A stretch of DNA of 64,000 nucleotides from Aquibacillus halophilus (lineage in GTDB: Bacteria > Bacillota > Bacilli > Bacillales > Amphibacillaceae), in the NCBI RefSeq assembly GCF_009649745.1, contig NZ_WJNG01000002.1, positions 392,151 through 456,150 on the forward strand. The letters run 5' to 3'. The position numbers and the translations under genes were made by a program. This document shows, piece after piece, positions 54,082 to 63,876 of this stretch; within the stretch, counting starts at the first letter, position 1; every line of letters begins with the position of its first letter. The notes under the pieces are model-generated. The model was not told the origin of the DNA. It worked only from the letters and a program-made list of their open reading frames with translations, and did not search any database.

Positions 54082-54312
54082 TTAGCAGCATATTTCTTCT
54101 TTTGCCATATCAACTAATTCGGCATGATAGACTCCGGATAGAATCTTTGGATGTAGTTCTGTTATATATTCTTGAATATCTTTACGTTGTTTGTCAGTAT
54201 CACTAAGTTTATGGTAAACAAATCCATCTTCAATATGAAGAACAGTAAGGTGTATATCCATTCCGATTTTAGTTGTTGCTACAAGCCTACAAGTCTTTCC
54301 TTTTGGTGGCAT
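54082..54312 (-). CDS. Small protein of unknown function (start uncertain)
   Basis: 76 residues from the ATG, soluble, with a C-terminal Cys-Cys. The middle reads HLTVLHIEDGFVYHKLSDTDKQRKDIQEYITELHPKILSGVYH. The best ribosome site, AGGAGGAG, lies 18 bases before the ATG. The in-frame codon at proper distance is ATC (54324-54322), preceded by ATT, which would add ISFE to the N-terminus. No recognised family. Its place beside the c-di-GMP genes may be chance. Confidence 0.6.
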   Translation of the reverse strand: MPPKGKTCRLVATTKIGMDIHLTVLHIEDGFVYHKLSDTDKQRKDIQEYITELHPKILSGVYHAELVDMAKEEICC

Positions 54313-54771
54313 TTCAAATGAGATTTTAATCTCCTCCTGATCGTTTTAATAAGTAAATCTCAATCGTACTTTAAAATATTATCACAAGCACTTAAGATAA
54401 TAAAACGACGAAAGGCCTGTAAATCAATGATACTGCCTTATTTTTGATGGATTGAAAGCAATAATACCTTGATTCTTTTAATTGATCAGTTATGCTCCTG
54501 TTTATCTTCTTAATCTTAAACTTTACGTTTTGTTTGGTTTGGTTACTGAAAATTTTTGTTGGTATATAGCAATATTACTTACCTTTTCAGGCAAAACAAG
54601 CGATAATCAAGGCTTTTTTAGTGGTTTACTAAATTAACATAGGTCACTATTCTAAAAAAACGTTGACATAAAGTTTCGAATATTGTAACAATTATGTAAA
54701 GGTTATGAATTTTAAAGTTTTACACTTTGTCCAAAAACATGCGATTGTTAAAAAACACATGGAGGGGATTT
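54313..54771. other. Intergenic region upstream of the PucR-type regulator
   Basis: About 460 AT-rich bases. TTGACA at 54663-54668 is a good -35 box, but the -10 at 17 bases is poor (TAACAA). No gene or RNA element recognised. Confidence 0.45.
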
Positions 54772-56364
54772 ATGAGAAACTCATTCAAACTAACTGTAGC
54801 GGATATCTTGTCCCGGACAAACTTTCAAAAGGCAAAGGTAGTGGCAGGAAAAAAAGGATTAAATCGACTAATCCGGTGGGTACATATTATAGAAGTGACG
54901 GAAATAGGTCACTTGTTGAATGGAAATGAACTAATTTTATCTACAGGTATTGGCTGGAGAGAGAATCAGCAATCCAGTTTGTCGTTATTGCAACAATTAA
55001 TCGATAAAAAGGTTTCAGGGCTATGTGTGGAATTAGGAACATACATTAGTTCCATTCCAGAAGAGATGGTCCAGTTGGCAGATAAAAATGACTTTCCAAT
55101 AATCATTTTTACTGAGGAAGTTCGATTCATTGACATTACACAAGATCTAAATGGATTATTTATTGAGACACATTATAAAACAATGTTAAATCTAGAAGCT
55201 GTTTCAAATCAGTTTAACCGCCTCTTATTATCAACTGATGGATTTAAACGGATCTTACGGTTGCTTCACCAGTTCTTAAATGTACAAGTAGCATACTCTC
55301 CAGTAGAAGGTCATCTAGAATATTATCCTACCATTGAAAAATCACAAGAACAAGACTTTATAAATCTAGTTAATTCAGCACAGCCACAAAATGTAATTAA
55401 CGCACCAGCCAAAAGCGCTTCTAAGCCTATTCAAGCACTTGGACATAAGTTTGCTGATTTAATTATTATATCAAAAGGGCAGGAACTAACGGATTTTGAT
55501 TACTTAGTATTAGACAGAGCAGCAACCTCATTGTCACAGGATCAGTTGCGTCTCCTATATGTAGAAGAAAAGAAGAAACACCATGAGAACCGTTGGCTAC
55601 TTGAATGGTTGAATGGTGAGCATGATAAAGATAGTGTTGAGCAGTACCTAGCAGGTATAGAACCACTAATGAAACCAAATGGCTGTACAGTTTGTATATG
55701 TAAAATGGATCTCCAGGATCAAGAAGCTGACTTGACTTATTATTCCATGATATTTAGAACGATATACGAACAACAGGGTTTCTATGCGCTAGTATCATTC
55801 GAGAGAAACAATTTGATTTTTGCCCTTATTAATAAAAGAAATAAAAGTGATTGGAAATCTCGATTGAATGTAGCACTTGATAAAATTAAAAAAACAGATT
55901 TGATGAAGAGACAACCATCGGATAAACTGACGTTCGGTGTTGGTAAATTATATGACCTTGAACAGCTAGACAAGGCGTATGAACTTGCAAAAGAAACAAT
56001 ATATATTCAACAGAAAACCGAAGCTAGTGACGTATCTTTTTACGAGGATTTATATGTTTACCGTTTAATATCTCATTTGAATAAAGAAAAACGATTAGAT
56101 GAGTTTATTGAAGACTATATAGGGACAATCCTAAGGTTTGATGATGAAAAAAATAGTCAGATGTTTGAAACGCTAAAAGTATTTCTGGAGGTTAACGGCT
56201 CAAAAAAGGATGCCGCTGAAAAACTTTTTATCGTTCGACAAACCTTGTATTACCGAATAGAGAAGTTGAAAGAGCTTCTTGGAGATGATTTTATGCAATC
56301 TAATAAACGACTTGCTATTGAGTTTGCGGTCCATGCAAAAAGCTTTATCAAGAAGTTATCTTAG
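54772..56364 (+). CDS. PucR-family transcriptional regulator
   Basis: A 530-residue regulator. Residues ~1-125 form the PucR sensor domain (LTVADILSRTNFQKAKVVAG, RWVHIIEVTEIGHLLNGNELILSTGIGW, LCVELGTYISSIPEEMVQLAD). The C-terminal ~60 residues are the PucR-type helix-turn-helix (FLEVNGSKKDAAEKLFIVRQTLYYRIEKLKELLGDD). The ATG at 54772 lies 4 bases after GGAGGGGAT. Such regulators activate purine, amine or amino acid catabolism genes; here the aminotransferase, amidohydrolase and polyamine transporter downstream are the likely targets. Confidence 0.92.
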   Translation: MRNSFKLTVADILSRTNFQKAKVVAGKKGLNRLIRWVHIIEVTEIGHLLNGNELILSTGIGWRENQQSSLSLLQQLIDKKVSGLCVELGTYISSIPEEMVQLADKNDFPIIIFTEEVRFIDITQDLNGLFIETHYKTMLNLEAVSNQFNRLLLSTDGFKRILRLLHQFLNVQVAYSPVEGHLEYYPTIEKSQEQDFINLVNSAQPQNVINAPAKSASKPIQALGHKFADLIIISKGQELTDFDYLVLDRAATSLSQDQLRLLYVEEKKKHHENRWLLEWLNGEHDKDSVEQYLAGIEPLMKPNGCTVCICKMDLQDQEADLTYYSMIFRTIYEQQGFYALVSFERNNLIFALINKRNKSDWKSRLNVALDKIKKTDLMKRQPSDKLTFGVGKLYDLEQLDKAYELAKETIYIQQKTEASDVSFYEDLYVYRLISHLNKEKRLDEFIEDYIGTILRFDDEKNSQMFETLKVFLEVNGSKKDAAEKLFIVRQTLYYRIEKLKELLGDDFMQSNKRLAIEFAVHAKSFIKKLS

Positions 56365-56665
56365 AGATTGTAAACCTTTCTTCTATGTTGATATCCCACC
56401 AAAGATAATAAACAAGAGTAGCTATATACAGTAAATTTAAAATAGTACTCCTCACTCTTGTTAACTTTAAACCAAAAAAACTCTGAATTAATTACAACAT
56501 GTAAAAAAAACAACTGAAATTTTAAACAAATCAACCAATGTATAAGAAAACCTTTTCATTTACATTTAATAGAGTATGTATCTACTATTTAATCCCAAAA
56601 AGTAGGATAAATAGAACGATCTGGATGGGGAAATTACTCCCACTTAATAATGAGGAGGTTATTGT

Positions 56666-58051
56666 ATGACCGAAAGTCTTTCAATGAACCAATCAAGAAT
56701 TCAAGAATTGGCAGAGTTAGATAAAAAGTATTTTTTACATCCTACAACAGCACCGAAAACTCATGCTGAAGAGGGCCCAAAAATTATGTTTTCTGAAGGT
56801 AAAGGAATCTTTGTCAATGATATGAATGGTGATTCTTATATTGATGGAGTTTCTATGCTCTGGAATGTGAACCTAGGACACGGACAGTTGGAATTGGCAG
56901 AAACAGCTAAAGAACAGATGTCTAAATTAGCCTATAGTTCATCTTTTATTGGTTATTCAAATGAGCCTGCGGTTCGTTTAGCTGAAAAGCTAGTTTCATT
57001 AGCTCCTGGCGATTTAAACTCCGTATTTTACACATCCGGTGGATCAGAAGCAAACGATACAGCATTTAAATTAGCACGTTTTTATTGGGAATTGAAAGGA
57101 AAACCTCAGAAAAGAAAATTTATAGCACTCGAAGATGCGTATCACGGAGTTACAATTGCTGCACAAACAGCAACATCTATACCTAATTTTCATACATTTT
57201 CTAACTCTGGTATTTCTGATGTATTTCATGCAAAGCCACATTTAACAAATTGTGAGCTTGGAGATAAAAGTGACCCAAACTATGAGGGGTGTATTAGGGA
57301 CATTATTGAAAAAGAGGGCGCCGATACAATTGCGGGTATTATTATGGAGCCTATTCAAGGGTCAGGTGGAGTTCATATCCCGCCAGATGGTTATTTACAA
57401 GCAGTCCGAGAACTATGTGATGAGTTAGGTATCCTGTTTATTGCTGATGAAGTTATTACCGGCTTTGGTAGGACGGGATTAATGTTTGGAGTGGAAAATT
57501 GGGATGTTGTACCCGACCTTTTATGTTTTGCAAAGGGAGTCACAAGTGGCTATGCGCAATTAGGTGGAGTTCTGATTAGACAGCATATAAGAGATACGAT
57601 TGTCCAGTATGAAGGTGTTCTTAGTCATGGGTTTACTTATAGTGGTCATGCTACAGCCTGTGCCGTTGCCTTGAAAAATATTGAAATAATCGAAAGAGAC
57701 AATATAGTAGTTAATGCCAAAATGATGGAACAAGAACTAAAAAAGGGATTTGAGTATTTGAAGAGCAAGCATCCTATGGTAACCAAAACAAGAGCGATTG
57801 GACTTTTATCAGCGATCGAGCTTTACGAGAATTCTGATACCAATAAACCTTTTGATATTTCTGTTAAAGCTACTGCACAAGTTGGAGAAGAATGCTTTAA
57901 ACGAAAATTGATGATCAGACCAATTCGAGTTGGTGAAGGGAAAAATATTATAGCCATCGCTCCTCCTCTTGTAATTAACAAACAAGAAATCGAACAAATG
58001 ATATCCATCATAGATGAATCTATAACAGCATTTGAAAAGATTCTTACGTAA
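56666..58051 (+). CDS. Class III aminotransferase (omega-amino acid or polyamine type)
   Basis: A 461-residue PLP enzyme of the beta-alanine/putrescine:pyruvate aminotransferase group. Motifs: MLWNVNLGHGQLELAETAKEQM, YTSGGSEANDTAFKLARFYW, EDAYHGVTIAAQ, IAGIIMEPIQGSGGVHIPP, LFIADEVITGFGRTG (PLP ring Asp) and CFAKGVTSGYAQLGGV with the Schiff-base Lys290. The HGFTYSGHATACAVAL segment is typical of this subgroup. The ATG follows GAGGAGG. The donor is not fixed by sequence, but the nearby PotD-type transporter suggests a polyamine or related amine. Confidence 0.92.
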   Translation: MTESLSMNQSRIQELAELDKKYFLHPTTAPKTHAEEGPKIMFSEGKGIFVNDMNGDSYIDGVSMLWNVNLGHGQLELAETAKEQMSKLAYSSSFIGYSNEPAVRLAEKLVSLAPGDLNSVFYTSGGSEANDTAFKLARFYWELKGKPQKRKFIALEDAYHGVTIAAQTATSIPNFHTFSNSGISDVFHAKPHLTNCELGDKSDPNYEGCIRDIIEKEGADTIAGIIMEPIQGSGGVHIPPDGYLQAVRELCDELGILFIADEVITGFGRTGLMFGVENWDVVPDLLCFAKGVTSGYAQLGGVLIRQHIRDTIVQYEGVLSHGFTYSGHATACAVALKNIEIIERDNIVVNAKMMEQELKKGFEYLKSKHPMVTKTRAIGLLSAIELYENSDTNKPFDISVKATAQVGEECFKRKLMIRPIRVGEGKNIIAIAPPLVINKQEIEQMISIIDESITAFEKILT

Positions 58052-58137
58052 CTTTTGTTACATCACAGTTGATATAAATTGCGACGTAACTTTGTCGTGA
58101 CTGTACCCCATCCTTTAGAGGATGAGTGATCATCCAT

Positions 58138-58257
58138 CGCTTCGCAAAAACACTCCCTTTCCATGGGGAACGCTTCAGCCTCCTCACGAGAAAAACAGCT
58201 CGTTGCGGGGTCTTCAGACTGTTCCTTTCCCATAGGAGTGTCGCATTTTTCCGAAGC
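58138..58257. repeat. Bacillaceae intergenic palindrome, type with CCATGGGGAAC/GTTCC arms
   Basis: Imperfect inverted repeat: GCTTCGCAAAAACACTCC...CCATGGGGAAC on the left and GTTCC...CCCATAGGAGTG...TTTTTCCGAAGC on the right, with a GCCTCCTCACGAG / CTCGTTGCGGGG centre. GC-richer than its surroundings. I recall similar elements in many Bacillaceae intergenic regions. Confidence 0.7.
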
Positions 58258-58424
58258 TTAAAGTAGTTTTCTGTTCAAGTAAGATGTTACCCCAAGAAAC
58301 GTTAATCTCATAAAATTTCACTACTAACTAATTTGAAAAAATCATTGCGTGGAGGTTTGTATTTTTTTATGAGTCTTAGTGTATTTACAGCGCTAGTACT
58401 GTTAATAACTCCACTTATATGGTG

Positions 58425-58554
58425 GTTGATTGGAGCGGAGGGCAGTCGACTCTTGCTGGAAAAGCGACGGCTGAAAATCCCGCAGGAAGCGGTATTCTTC
58501 CGAGGAAGTTGAAGCGTTGCCCGCGGAAAGCGACTGCCTAGAGCGAAGATCAAC
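58425..58554. repeat. Bacillaceae intergenic palindrome, GTTGATTGGAGCGGAGG type
   Basis: Ends are inverted copies (GTTGATTGGAGCGGAGGGCA and TGCCTAGAGCGAAGATCAAC). Inner parts include AATCCCGCAGGAAGCGG and CCCGCGGAAAGCGACTGCC, the pattern of a dispersed Bacillaceae element. A short open frame at 58370 runs into it and is not a gene. Confidence 0.75.
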
Positions 58555-58683
58555 TAGTGTTACGTCGTATTCTATAGATTTTGTGTCTTAGAAAACAGGC
58601 TTTCGAAAAAGATATTGTAATAGATTATGAAAAAAGTGAGATACCTAGTTTCTTAAGTATCAATTAGTTATTGGAGTGACGAG

Positions 58684-60318
58684 ATGAACGATTATCGATA
58701 TGCCGACTTAGTTTTATCTAGCAATGCTGTTTTTACCGGACTTCAAAATCAACCATTTAAAGGATCCGTAGCAATAAAAGAAAATGTTATTTTAGCTGTT
58801 GGTACTGAGCAAGAAATACGTCCATTCATTGGTGAACAAACAAAAGTGATGTATTTCGGAGAACAACTAATTATGCCTGGATTCAATGATTTTCATACCC
58901 ATCTGTTCCTAGGAAGCTTGTCTCAGGAAAGTGTCACATTAAATCAGGCAAAGTCTGAACAAGAAGTTGCTGAAATGGTTAAGATCTTTGCGGATAGTCG
59001 ACCTACCGATAGATGGATTTTCGGGTTTAGATGGTATCACGTTTATTGGGATGAGAAAAAATTACCACACCGTTCCACTCTTGATAAACTTATTCCAGAT
59101 CGGCCAGTATTTCTATTTAATGATGAATGTCATGGGGCATGGGTGAATAGTAAGGCTTTAGAATTATTAGGTATTGATAAAGATACCCCAAATCCTCCTT
59201 TTGGTGAAATTATGAGAGATGAAGACGGAGAAGCAACAGGCTTTTTGTATGAAACAGCAATGACTTATGCAAAAGAAGTTTTCGAGAGTATTCCAATCGA
59301 GCGGCAAGAGGAATTACTGCAAAATTTCCTAAAGACTACTGCAAGGTTGGGGATTACTTCAGTAAGTGACATGCTTCCTCTACCAGGATTAGAACTAGGA
59401 AACTTAAGTCTTTACAAGCAATTTGATGTTCAAAACAAACTGACTACTCGTATTCATTTTCTAGCTGCTTTAAATGGTGACTTGGAGCACCCAAGGTATT
59501 TAAGGGAAGTGTTTAACTCTGAAAAACTAAAGTTCTCGGGACTTAAACAATTTCTTGATGGTGTGCCAATAACTTATACAGCTTTTATGATCGATCCTTA
59601 CACAGACAATGACACTACAAGAGGAAATACGCTGATTCCAATTGATGTTGTTAAGGAATGGACAAAAGAAGCGGATAAGGAGAACTTTAGAATCAGGCTG
59701 CATGCCTGTGGGGATGGTGCGGTTAGACTTGGTTTAGATTGTTTTGAAGCAGCTCAAAGGCAAAACGGGCAAAGAGATTCTAGGCATACGATTGAACATA
59801 TAGAAGTTATCCATCCTGATGATATGGATAGATTTTCTGAGTTAGATGTCATTGCATCATTTCAACCGGAACATATGGCAGTTTCGAAACAATTTGCAAC
59901 AAATACGTATAGAAAAAGATTAGGAAAAGAACGAGAAAAATATACTTGGCCGATTAACAGCATAAAGGATAGCGGTGCACCAATTGCATTTGGTACAGAC
60001 TTTCCAGTTGTTGGACTAGATCCATTGACTGAAATTTACCGAGCGGTTACAAGAGTTCATGATGACGGTTATCCAATAGGTGGATGGAATCCATCAGAAA
60101 AGATATCACTAGCAGAAGCGTTACGGTTTTATACTTTGGGCTCTGCCTATGGGGTATTTAGAGAGAGTGAACTTGGTACTCTCGAAAAAGGGAAACTGGC
60201 CGATGTTATCGTATTGGACCGAAATCTATTTAATGTAGGTCTTGAAGAAATTAGAGATACACGAGTTGCATTAACAGTCATGGATGGAAAAGTAGTTTAT
60301 TATGCTGAAGACCTATGA
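58684..60318 (+). CDS. Amidohydrolase, YtcJ-like
   Basis: A 544-residue metal-dependent hydrolase of the amidohydrolase 3 group. Motifs: MPGFNDFHTHLFLGSL (HxH metal site), WIFGFRWYHVYWDE, NDECHGAWVNSKALELLGI, LKQFLDGVPITYTAFM, RLHACGDGAV (His), HTIEHIEVIHPDD (His), and AFGTDFPVVGLDPL (Asp). No signal peptide. Substrates of this group are mostly unknown amides or cyclic compounds. The ATG follows GGAGTGACGAG. The stop overlaps an ATG of the GNAT frame, so both are co-transcribed. Confidence 0.88.
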   Translation: MNDYRYADLVLSSNAVFTGLQNQPFKGSVAIKENVILAVGTEQEIRPFIGEQTKVMYFGEQLIMPGFNDFHTHLFLGSLSQESVTLNQAKSEQEVAEMVKIFADSRPTDRWIFGFRWYHVYWDEKKLPHRSTLDKLIPDRPVFLFNDECHGAWVNSKALELLGIDKDTPNPPFGEIMRDEDGEATGFLYETAMTYAKEVFESIPIERQEELLQNFLKTTARLGITSVSDMLPLPGLELGNLSLYKQFDVQNKLTTRIHFLAALNGDLEHPRYLREVFNSEKLKFSGLKQFLDGVPITYTAFMIDPYTDNDTTRGNTLIPIDVVKEWTKEADKENFRIRLHACGDGAVRLGLDCFEAAQRQNGQRDSRHTIEHIEVIHPDDMDRFSELDVIASFQPEHMAVSKQFATNTYRKRLGKEREKYTWPINSIKDSGAPIAFGTDFPVVGLDPLTEIYRAVTRVHDDGYPIGGWNPSEKISLAEALRFYTLGSAYGVFRESELGTLEKGKLADVIVLDRNLFNVGLEEIRDTRVALTVMDGKVVYYAEDL

Positions 60319-60371
60319 CTGTAGAGCGCAATAATAGTTGCAAACAAACCAAAGGAGGTATAGATAAGTCG

Positions 60372-61016
60372 ATGAACTCACTGAAAAATGATGCCAATGA
60401 GATAATTGTCCGAAATAGTCGAGTAGAAGATGCGGATCGTATTGCCGAGATTGCTAGATTAACCTTTGACCCTCCAGAAATAGCATTTACGAAGGAACAT
60501 TATTTAAGTGAAATAAACATATTTCCTAAAGGGCAAGTCTGTGTGGAATATAAAGGGGAAATCATTGGCTCCTGCTCAAGTCTGATTGTAAACATGGATG
60601 ACTATCCTAAACAACATAGTTTAAGTCAGATTGCGGATGACGGATATATTCGCAATCATAATCCGAATGGGAAAAACCTATATGGAATCGATGTGATTGT
60701 CCATCCTGATTATCAAGGGATGAAGGTTGGAAAAAAATTGTATGAGGCACGCAGACAATTGTGTCAAGAGTTAAATCTGGAATCGATTGTTTTTGGCGGT
60801 AGAATGCCAAACTTTCACCAGTACGCTGAAAGGATGACTGCGGAAGAATATGTTGAAAAGGTAATAAAGGAGGAGTTATACGATCCGGTATTAACGTTTC
60901 AGTTAAAAAGGGGATTCTCCTTTAAGTATTTAATGCCAGGCTATTTACCTACTGATCCAGCATCAATGTACACGGCAACTTTTATGGAATGGAAAAATAA
61001 GGGATATAAAAGCTAG
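60372..61016 (+). CDS. GNAT acetyltransferase matching the N-terminal half of YhcX-type bifunctional proteins
   Basis: A 214-residue GNAT-fold protein (EIIVRNSRVEDADRIAEIA, then IDVIVHPDYQGMKVGKKLYEARR, the acetyl-CoA loop). The C-terminal part FGGRMPNFHQYAERMTAEEYVEKV, DPVLTFQLKRGFSFKYLMPGYL matches the linker region I know from proteins that fuse a GNAT to a carbon-nitrogen hydrolase (B. subtilis YhcX type). The hydrolase half is absent here. The ATG at 60372 follows AAAGGAGGTAT by 13 bases. An ATG at 60315 overlapping the amidohydrolase stop would add 19 residues outside the domain. It probably acetylates an amine in this pathway. Confidence 0.82.
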   Translation: MNSLKNDANEIIVRNSRVEDADRIAEIARLTFDPPEIAFTKEHYLSEINIFPKGQVCVEYKGEIIGSCSSLIVNMDDYPKQHSLSQIADDGYIRNHNPNGKNLYGIDVIVHPDYQGMKVGKKLYEARRQLCQELNLESIVFGGRMPNFHQYAERMTAEEYVEKVIKEELYDPVLTFQLKRGFSFKYLMPGYLPTDPASMYTATFMEWKNKGYKS

Positions 61017-61340
61017 ATGTTTGACCATTAGTATAGTATTGTTTCGTGTTGTTTATAAAAGTGGTCGAAATATTTAACTTTTTGTCTAATGATTTGACAA
61101 CTTAATAAAGGTATCATTACCTCATATAGTCAGAATGTTAGGAAAATTATTGCTTTTGAGATTACAAGAAATTGGTAATGATAAGAAGAATTTGGACAGA
61201 CTGACAAAGCAACTATTTGTTACATATGAAAACTTGATTTAGTTGAACAATTGAGTAGCATGCTAACATGCACTGTACACCGAGGAATGAGTGGAAAATT
61301 ACGTTGTATTTATCCTAAAACATACATGGAGGGGTGTTAA
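61017..61340. other. Intergenic region upstream of the polyamine transporter genes
   Basis: About 320 AT-rich bases without an open frame or a clear terminator. Presumably holds the promoter of the transporter operon. Confidence 0.4.
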
Positions 61341-62414
61341 TTGACTTCTGAATACATGGTTCAATTAAAAAACATTACAAAGAAGTTTGGCAAAGATACT
61401 GCAGTAAATGAGTTAAATCTCGATGTTAAGGTAGGTGAGTTTTTAACATTGTTAGGACCATCTGGCTGTGGCAAGACGACCACACTCCGAATGATCGCTG
61501 GCTTTGAAAAACCAACTGAAGGTGAAGTTTGGATAGATGAAAAACAGGTAGCAAAAATAGAGCCTTATAAACGGGAAGTAAACACTGTATTTCAGAGTTA
61601 TTCCTTATTTCCTCATATGAATGTTTTTGAAAATATTGCTTTTGGCCTAAAAATGAAGAAAACGGGTAAGGATGAGGTTGAAGAGAGGGTAAGGAACGCA
61701 TTAAAGCTAGTTCAACTGGAAGACTATGTGAATCGTAAGCCTAAACAGTTAAGTGGTGGTCAGCAACAGAGAATTGCAATTGCCAGAGCAATCGTTAATA
61801 ACCCTAAAGTGTTGTTACTCGATGAGCCTCTAGGTGCTTTGGATTTAAAGCTTCGAAAACAAATGCAACTTGAATTAAAGCACCTTCAACAAAGTTTAGG
61901 TATCACCTTTATCTATGTAACCCATGATCAGGAAGAAGCCTTAACCATGTCAGATCGTATTGTTGTAATGAATGAAGGGAAAATTGAACAGGTTGGGCTA
62001 CCTCATGAGATTTATGAAAAACCAGTTTCTAAATTTGTGGCTGACTTTATTGGTGAAACAAATATATTTGAATGTGTGGTATCTGAATTCAAGGGTGATT
62101 ATGCCTATTTAGATATAAAAGGTGTAACAGTAGTCACCCCTAAAAATGACACACTTCAATTGGACGAAAGTGTTTATATGTCTATTCGTCCTGAAAAAGC
62201 AAAGGTTACACTTACCAAGACACAAGACACTTTGCTTAGTGGAACATTTAAGGAAAAAATTTATGTAGGTTCAATCACCAAAATTATTATCGAACTTCCC
62301 AATGGCCGTGAAATGGTCGTTAATGAAGTCGAAGATGATCTAATTGGAATTAAATCAGGTAATGAAGTGTATGTTAGTTGGCAACCAGAGGATTCTGTGG
62401 TTTTCAAAGGTTAA
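61341..62414 (+). CDS. potA: Spermidine/putrescine-type ABC transporter ATP-binding protein
   Basis: A 357-residue ATPase with Walker A GPSGCGKTT (residues ~36-44), Q-loop FQSYSLFPHMNV, signature LSGGQQQRIAIARA, Walker B VLLLDEPLGALD, switch YVTHDQEEALTMSD and a C-terminal TOBE-type regulatory domain from ~245. This is the PotA/FbpC/CysA class; the PotD homologue next door points to polyamines. The TTG start follows GGAGGGGTG. Confidence 0.9.
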   Translation: MTSEYMVQLKNITKKFGKDTAVNELNLDVKVGEFLTLLGPSGCGKTTTLRMIAGFEKPTEGEVWIDEKQVAKIEPYKREVNTVFQSYSLFPHMNVFENIAFGLKMKKTGKDEVEERVRNALKLVQLEDYVNRKPKQLSGGQQQRIAIARAIVNNPKVLLLDEPLGALDLKLRKQMQLELKHLQQSLGITFIYVTHDQEEALTMSDRIVVMNEGKIEQVGLPHEIYEKPVSKFVADFIGETNIFECVVSEFKGDYAYLDIKGVTVVTPKNDTLQLDESVYMSIRPEKAKVTLTKTQDTLLSGTFKEKIYVGSITKIIIELPNGREMVVNEVEDDLIGIKSGNEVYVSWQPEDSVVFKG

Positions 62415-62602
62415 TAGAATCCTTTTGATGTATTAGAATTCAACTTGGTTTTTGTATTTTGATTACATTAGTTAATAGTTTAATTGCAAGGAATTGGTAA
62501 ATTAGTTCCAGTTCTTCAGATTAAATTATTTTTAACTATAATTTCTGCAAGAGTTCTTTATAGCTTAGTAATTGATAACCATAAAAAAACTGGGGGTATT
62601 CG

Positions 62603-63739
62603 ATGAAAAATTTATTAAAGTTAATGCTGGCTGTCGTATTTTTTCTTGCTTTGGTAGCTTGTAGTTCAGATGATGCAGGTACTACCGACGATACAAGTGG
62701 TTCTGAGGATACAAGTTCCGAAGATACAGGCGGCTCCGAAGATGCTGGCAGTTCTGAGGGTGATACAGAACAGGAACTAGCTTCAGAGCTTAATTTATTT
62801 AACTGGGGTGAATACATGCCTCAAGAAGTATTAGACAATTTTGAAGAAGAATATGGCGTGGAAGTAGTTTATTCAACTTACTCATCCAATCAAGAGATGC
62901 TTACCAAGTTAGGCAGTGGAACGGTAAATTACGATATAGTTGTTCCTACTGATTATATTGTTGGTCGAATGATTGATGATGATATGTTGCTTGAATTAAA
63001 CATGGATAATATTCCTAACTTTGAAAATATTCAAGACGTTTTCCACCAAAGAGATTTTGATCCAGGTAACGTATTTTCTATTCCTTATCTATATGGAAGT
63101 ACTGGGATAGCGTATAATACGTCCCACATAGATGGTACACCATCTTACGCAGACCTCTGGAATGCTGAATATGCTGGCCATGTTACCGTACAAGATGACC
63201 CACGTGAGTCGTTAGCTATGGTTCTTCAAAAGCTAGATTTACCTATGAATGAGCCTACTGAAGAAGATTTGGAGCAGGCAAAAGCAGAATTAGCTAAGCT
63301 TCATCCAAATGTTCTAGCGTACGATTCATCACCATCTGCTCAATTAATAAGCGGAGAAGCTTGGATTTCACACACTTATTCTGGTGAGGCCGGTGTTGCT
63401 ATGCAAGAAAATCCAGACATTTCGTACACATTACCTGAAGAGGGTGGCGAACTATGGATGGATAACTTAGTAATTCCTAATACATCTGAAAACAAGTACA
63501 CCGCAGAGGTATTTATTAATTATTTGCTAGAACCAGAAGTAAGTAAACAATTATCAGATGCTTTCCCATATAGTAATCCAAATCAAGGTGCACTAGATCT
63601 AATGACTGAGGAAGAAAGATCAAATCCAGCTTCATATCCTCCTGCTGAACAGATTGCAAATGCTAGTTGGTTTGAGGATTTACCACCTGAAACAATACAG
63701 TTAATGAATAGACTTTATAAGGAAGTAAAAGTAGAGTAG
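62603..63739 (+). CDS. potD: Spermidine/putrescine-type substrate-binding lipoprotein
   Basis: A 378-residue lipoprotein: signal MKNLLKLMLAVVFFLALVAC with the lipid Cys at ~20, then a ~35-residue linker of Ser, Asp, Glu, Gly and Thr. The PotD core reads LNLFNWGEYMPQEVLDNFEEEYGVEV, YDIVVPTDYIVGRMI, FSIPYLYGSTGIAYN, and LWMDNLVIPNTSENKYTAEVFINYLLEPEVS. The acidic low-complexity linker is unusually long. Order potA-potD-permease differs from the usual potABCD. Confidence 0.9.
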   Translation: MKNLLKLMLAVVFFLALVACSSDDAGTTDDTSGSEDTSSEDTGGSEDAGSSEGDTEQELASELNLFNWGEYMPQEVLDNFEEEYGVEVVYSTYSSNQEMLTKLGSGTVNYDIVVPTDYIVGRMIDDDMLLELNMDNIPNFENIQDVFHQRDFDPGNVFSIPYLYGSTGIAYNTSHIDGTPSYADLWNAEYAGHVTVQDDPRESLAMVLQKLDLPMNEPTEEDLEQAKAELAKLHPNVLAYDSSPSAQLISGEAWISHTYSGEAGVAMQENPDISYTLPEEGGELWMDNLVIPNTSENKYTAEVFINYLLEPEVSKQLSDAFPYSNPNQGALDLMTEEERSNPASYPPAEQIANASWFEDLPPETIQLMNRLYKEVKVE

Positions 63740-63750
63740 CAAAATCATAA

Positions 63751-63795
63751 TTGAATAAAAGAGATTCTTTTAAGAACCTCTTTTATTCAATTTTT
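63751..63795 (+). terminator. Hairpin terminator after potD
   Basis: TTGAATAAAAGAG / CTCTTTTATTCAA stem (63751-63767 with 63774-63790, one bulge) followed by TTTTT. It should limit transcription into the permease gene. Confidence 0.85.
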
Positions 63796-63876
63796 ACCTT
63801 TACGAGACTAGAAGACTAATGAAATGGCTATTTATCATTACTTAATTCTAACCATTAAATAGAGGCAGGTGTAGGA

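Noticed and set aside
58370-58513. Short open frame MSLSVFTALVLLITPLIWWL... before the amidohydrolase
   Set aside because: Its second half is encoded by the palindromic element at 58425, and the GGAGG is too far from the ATG. It is not a conserved-looking gene.
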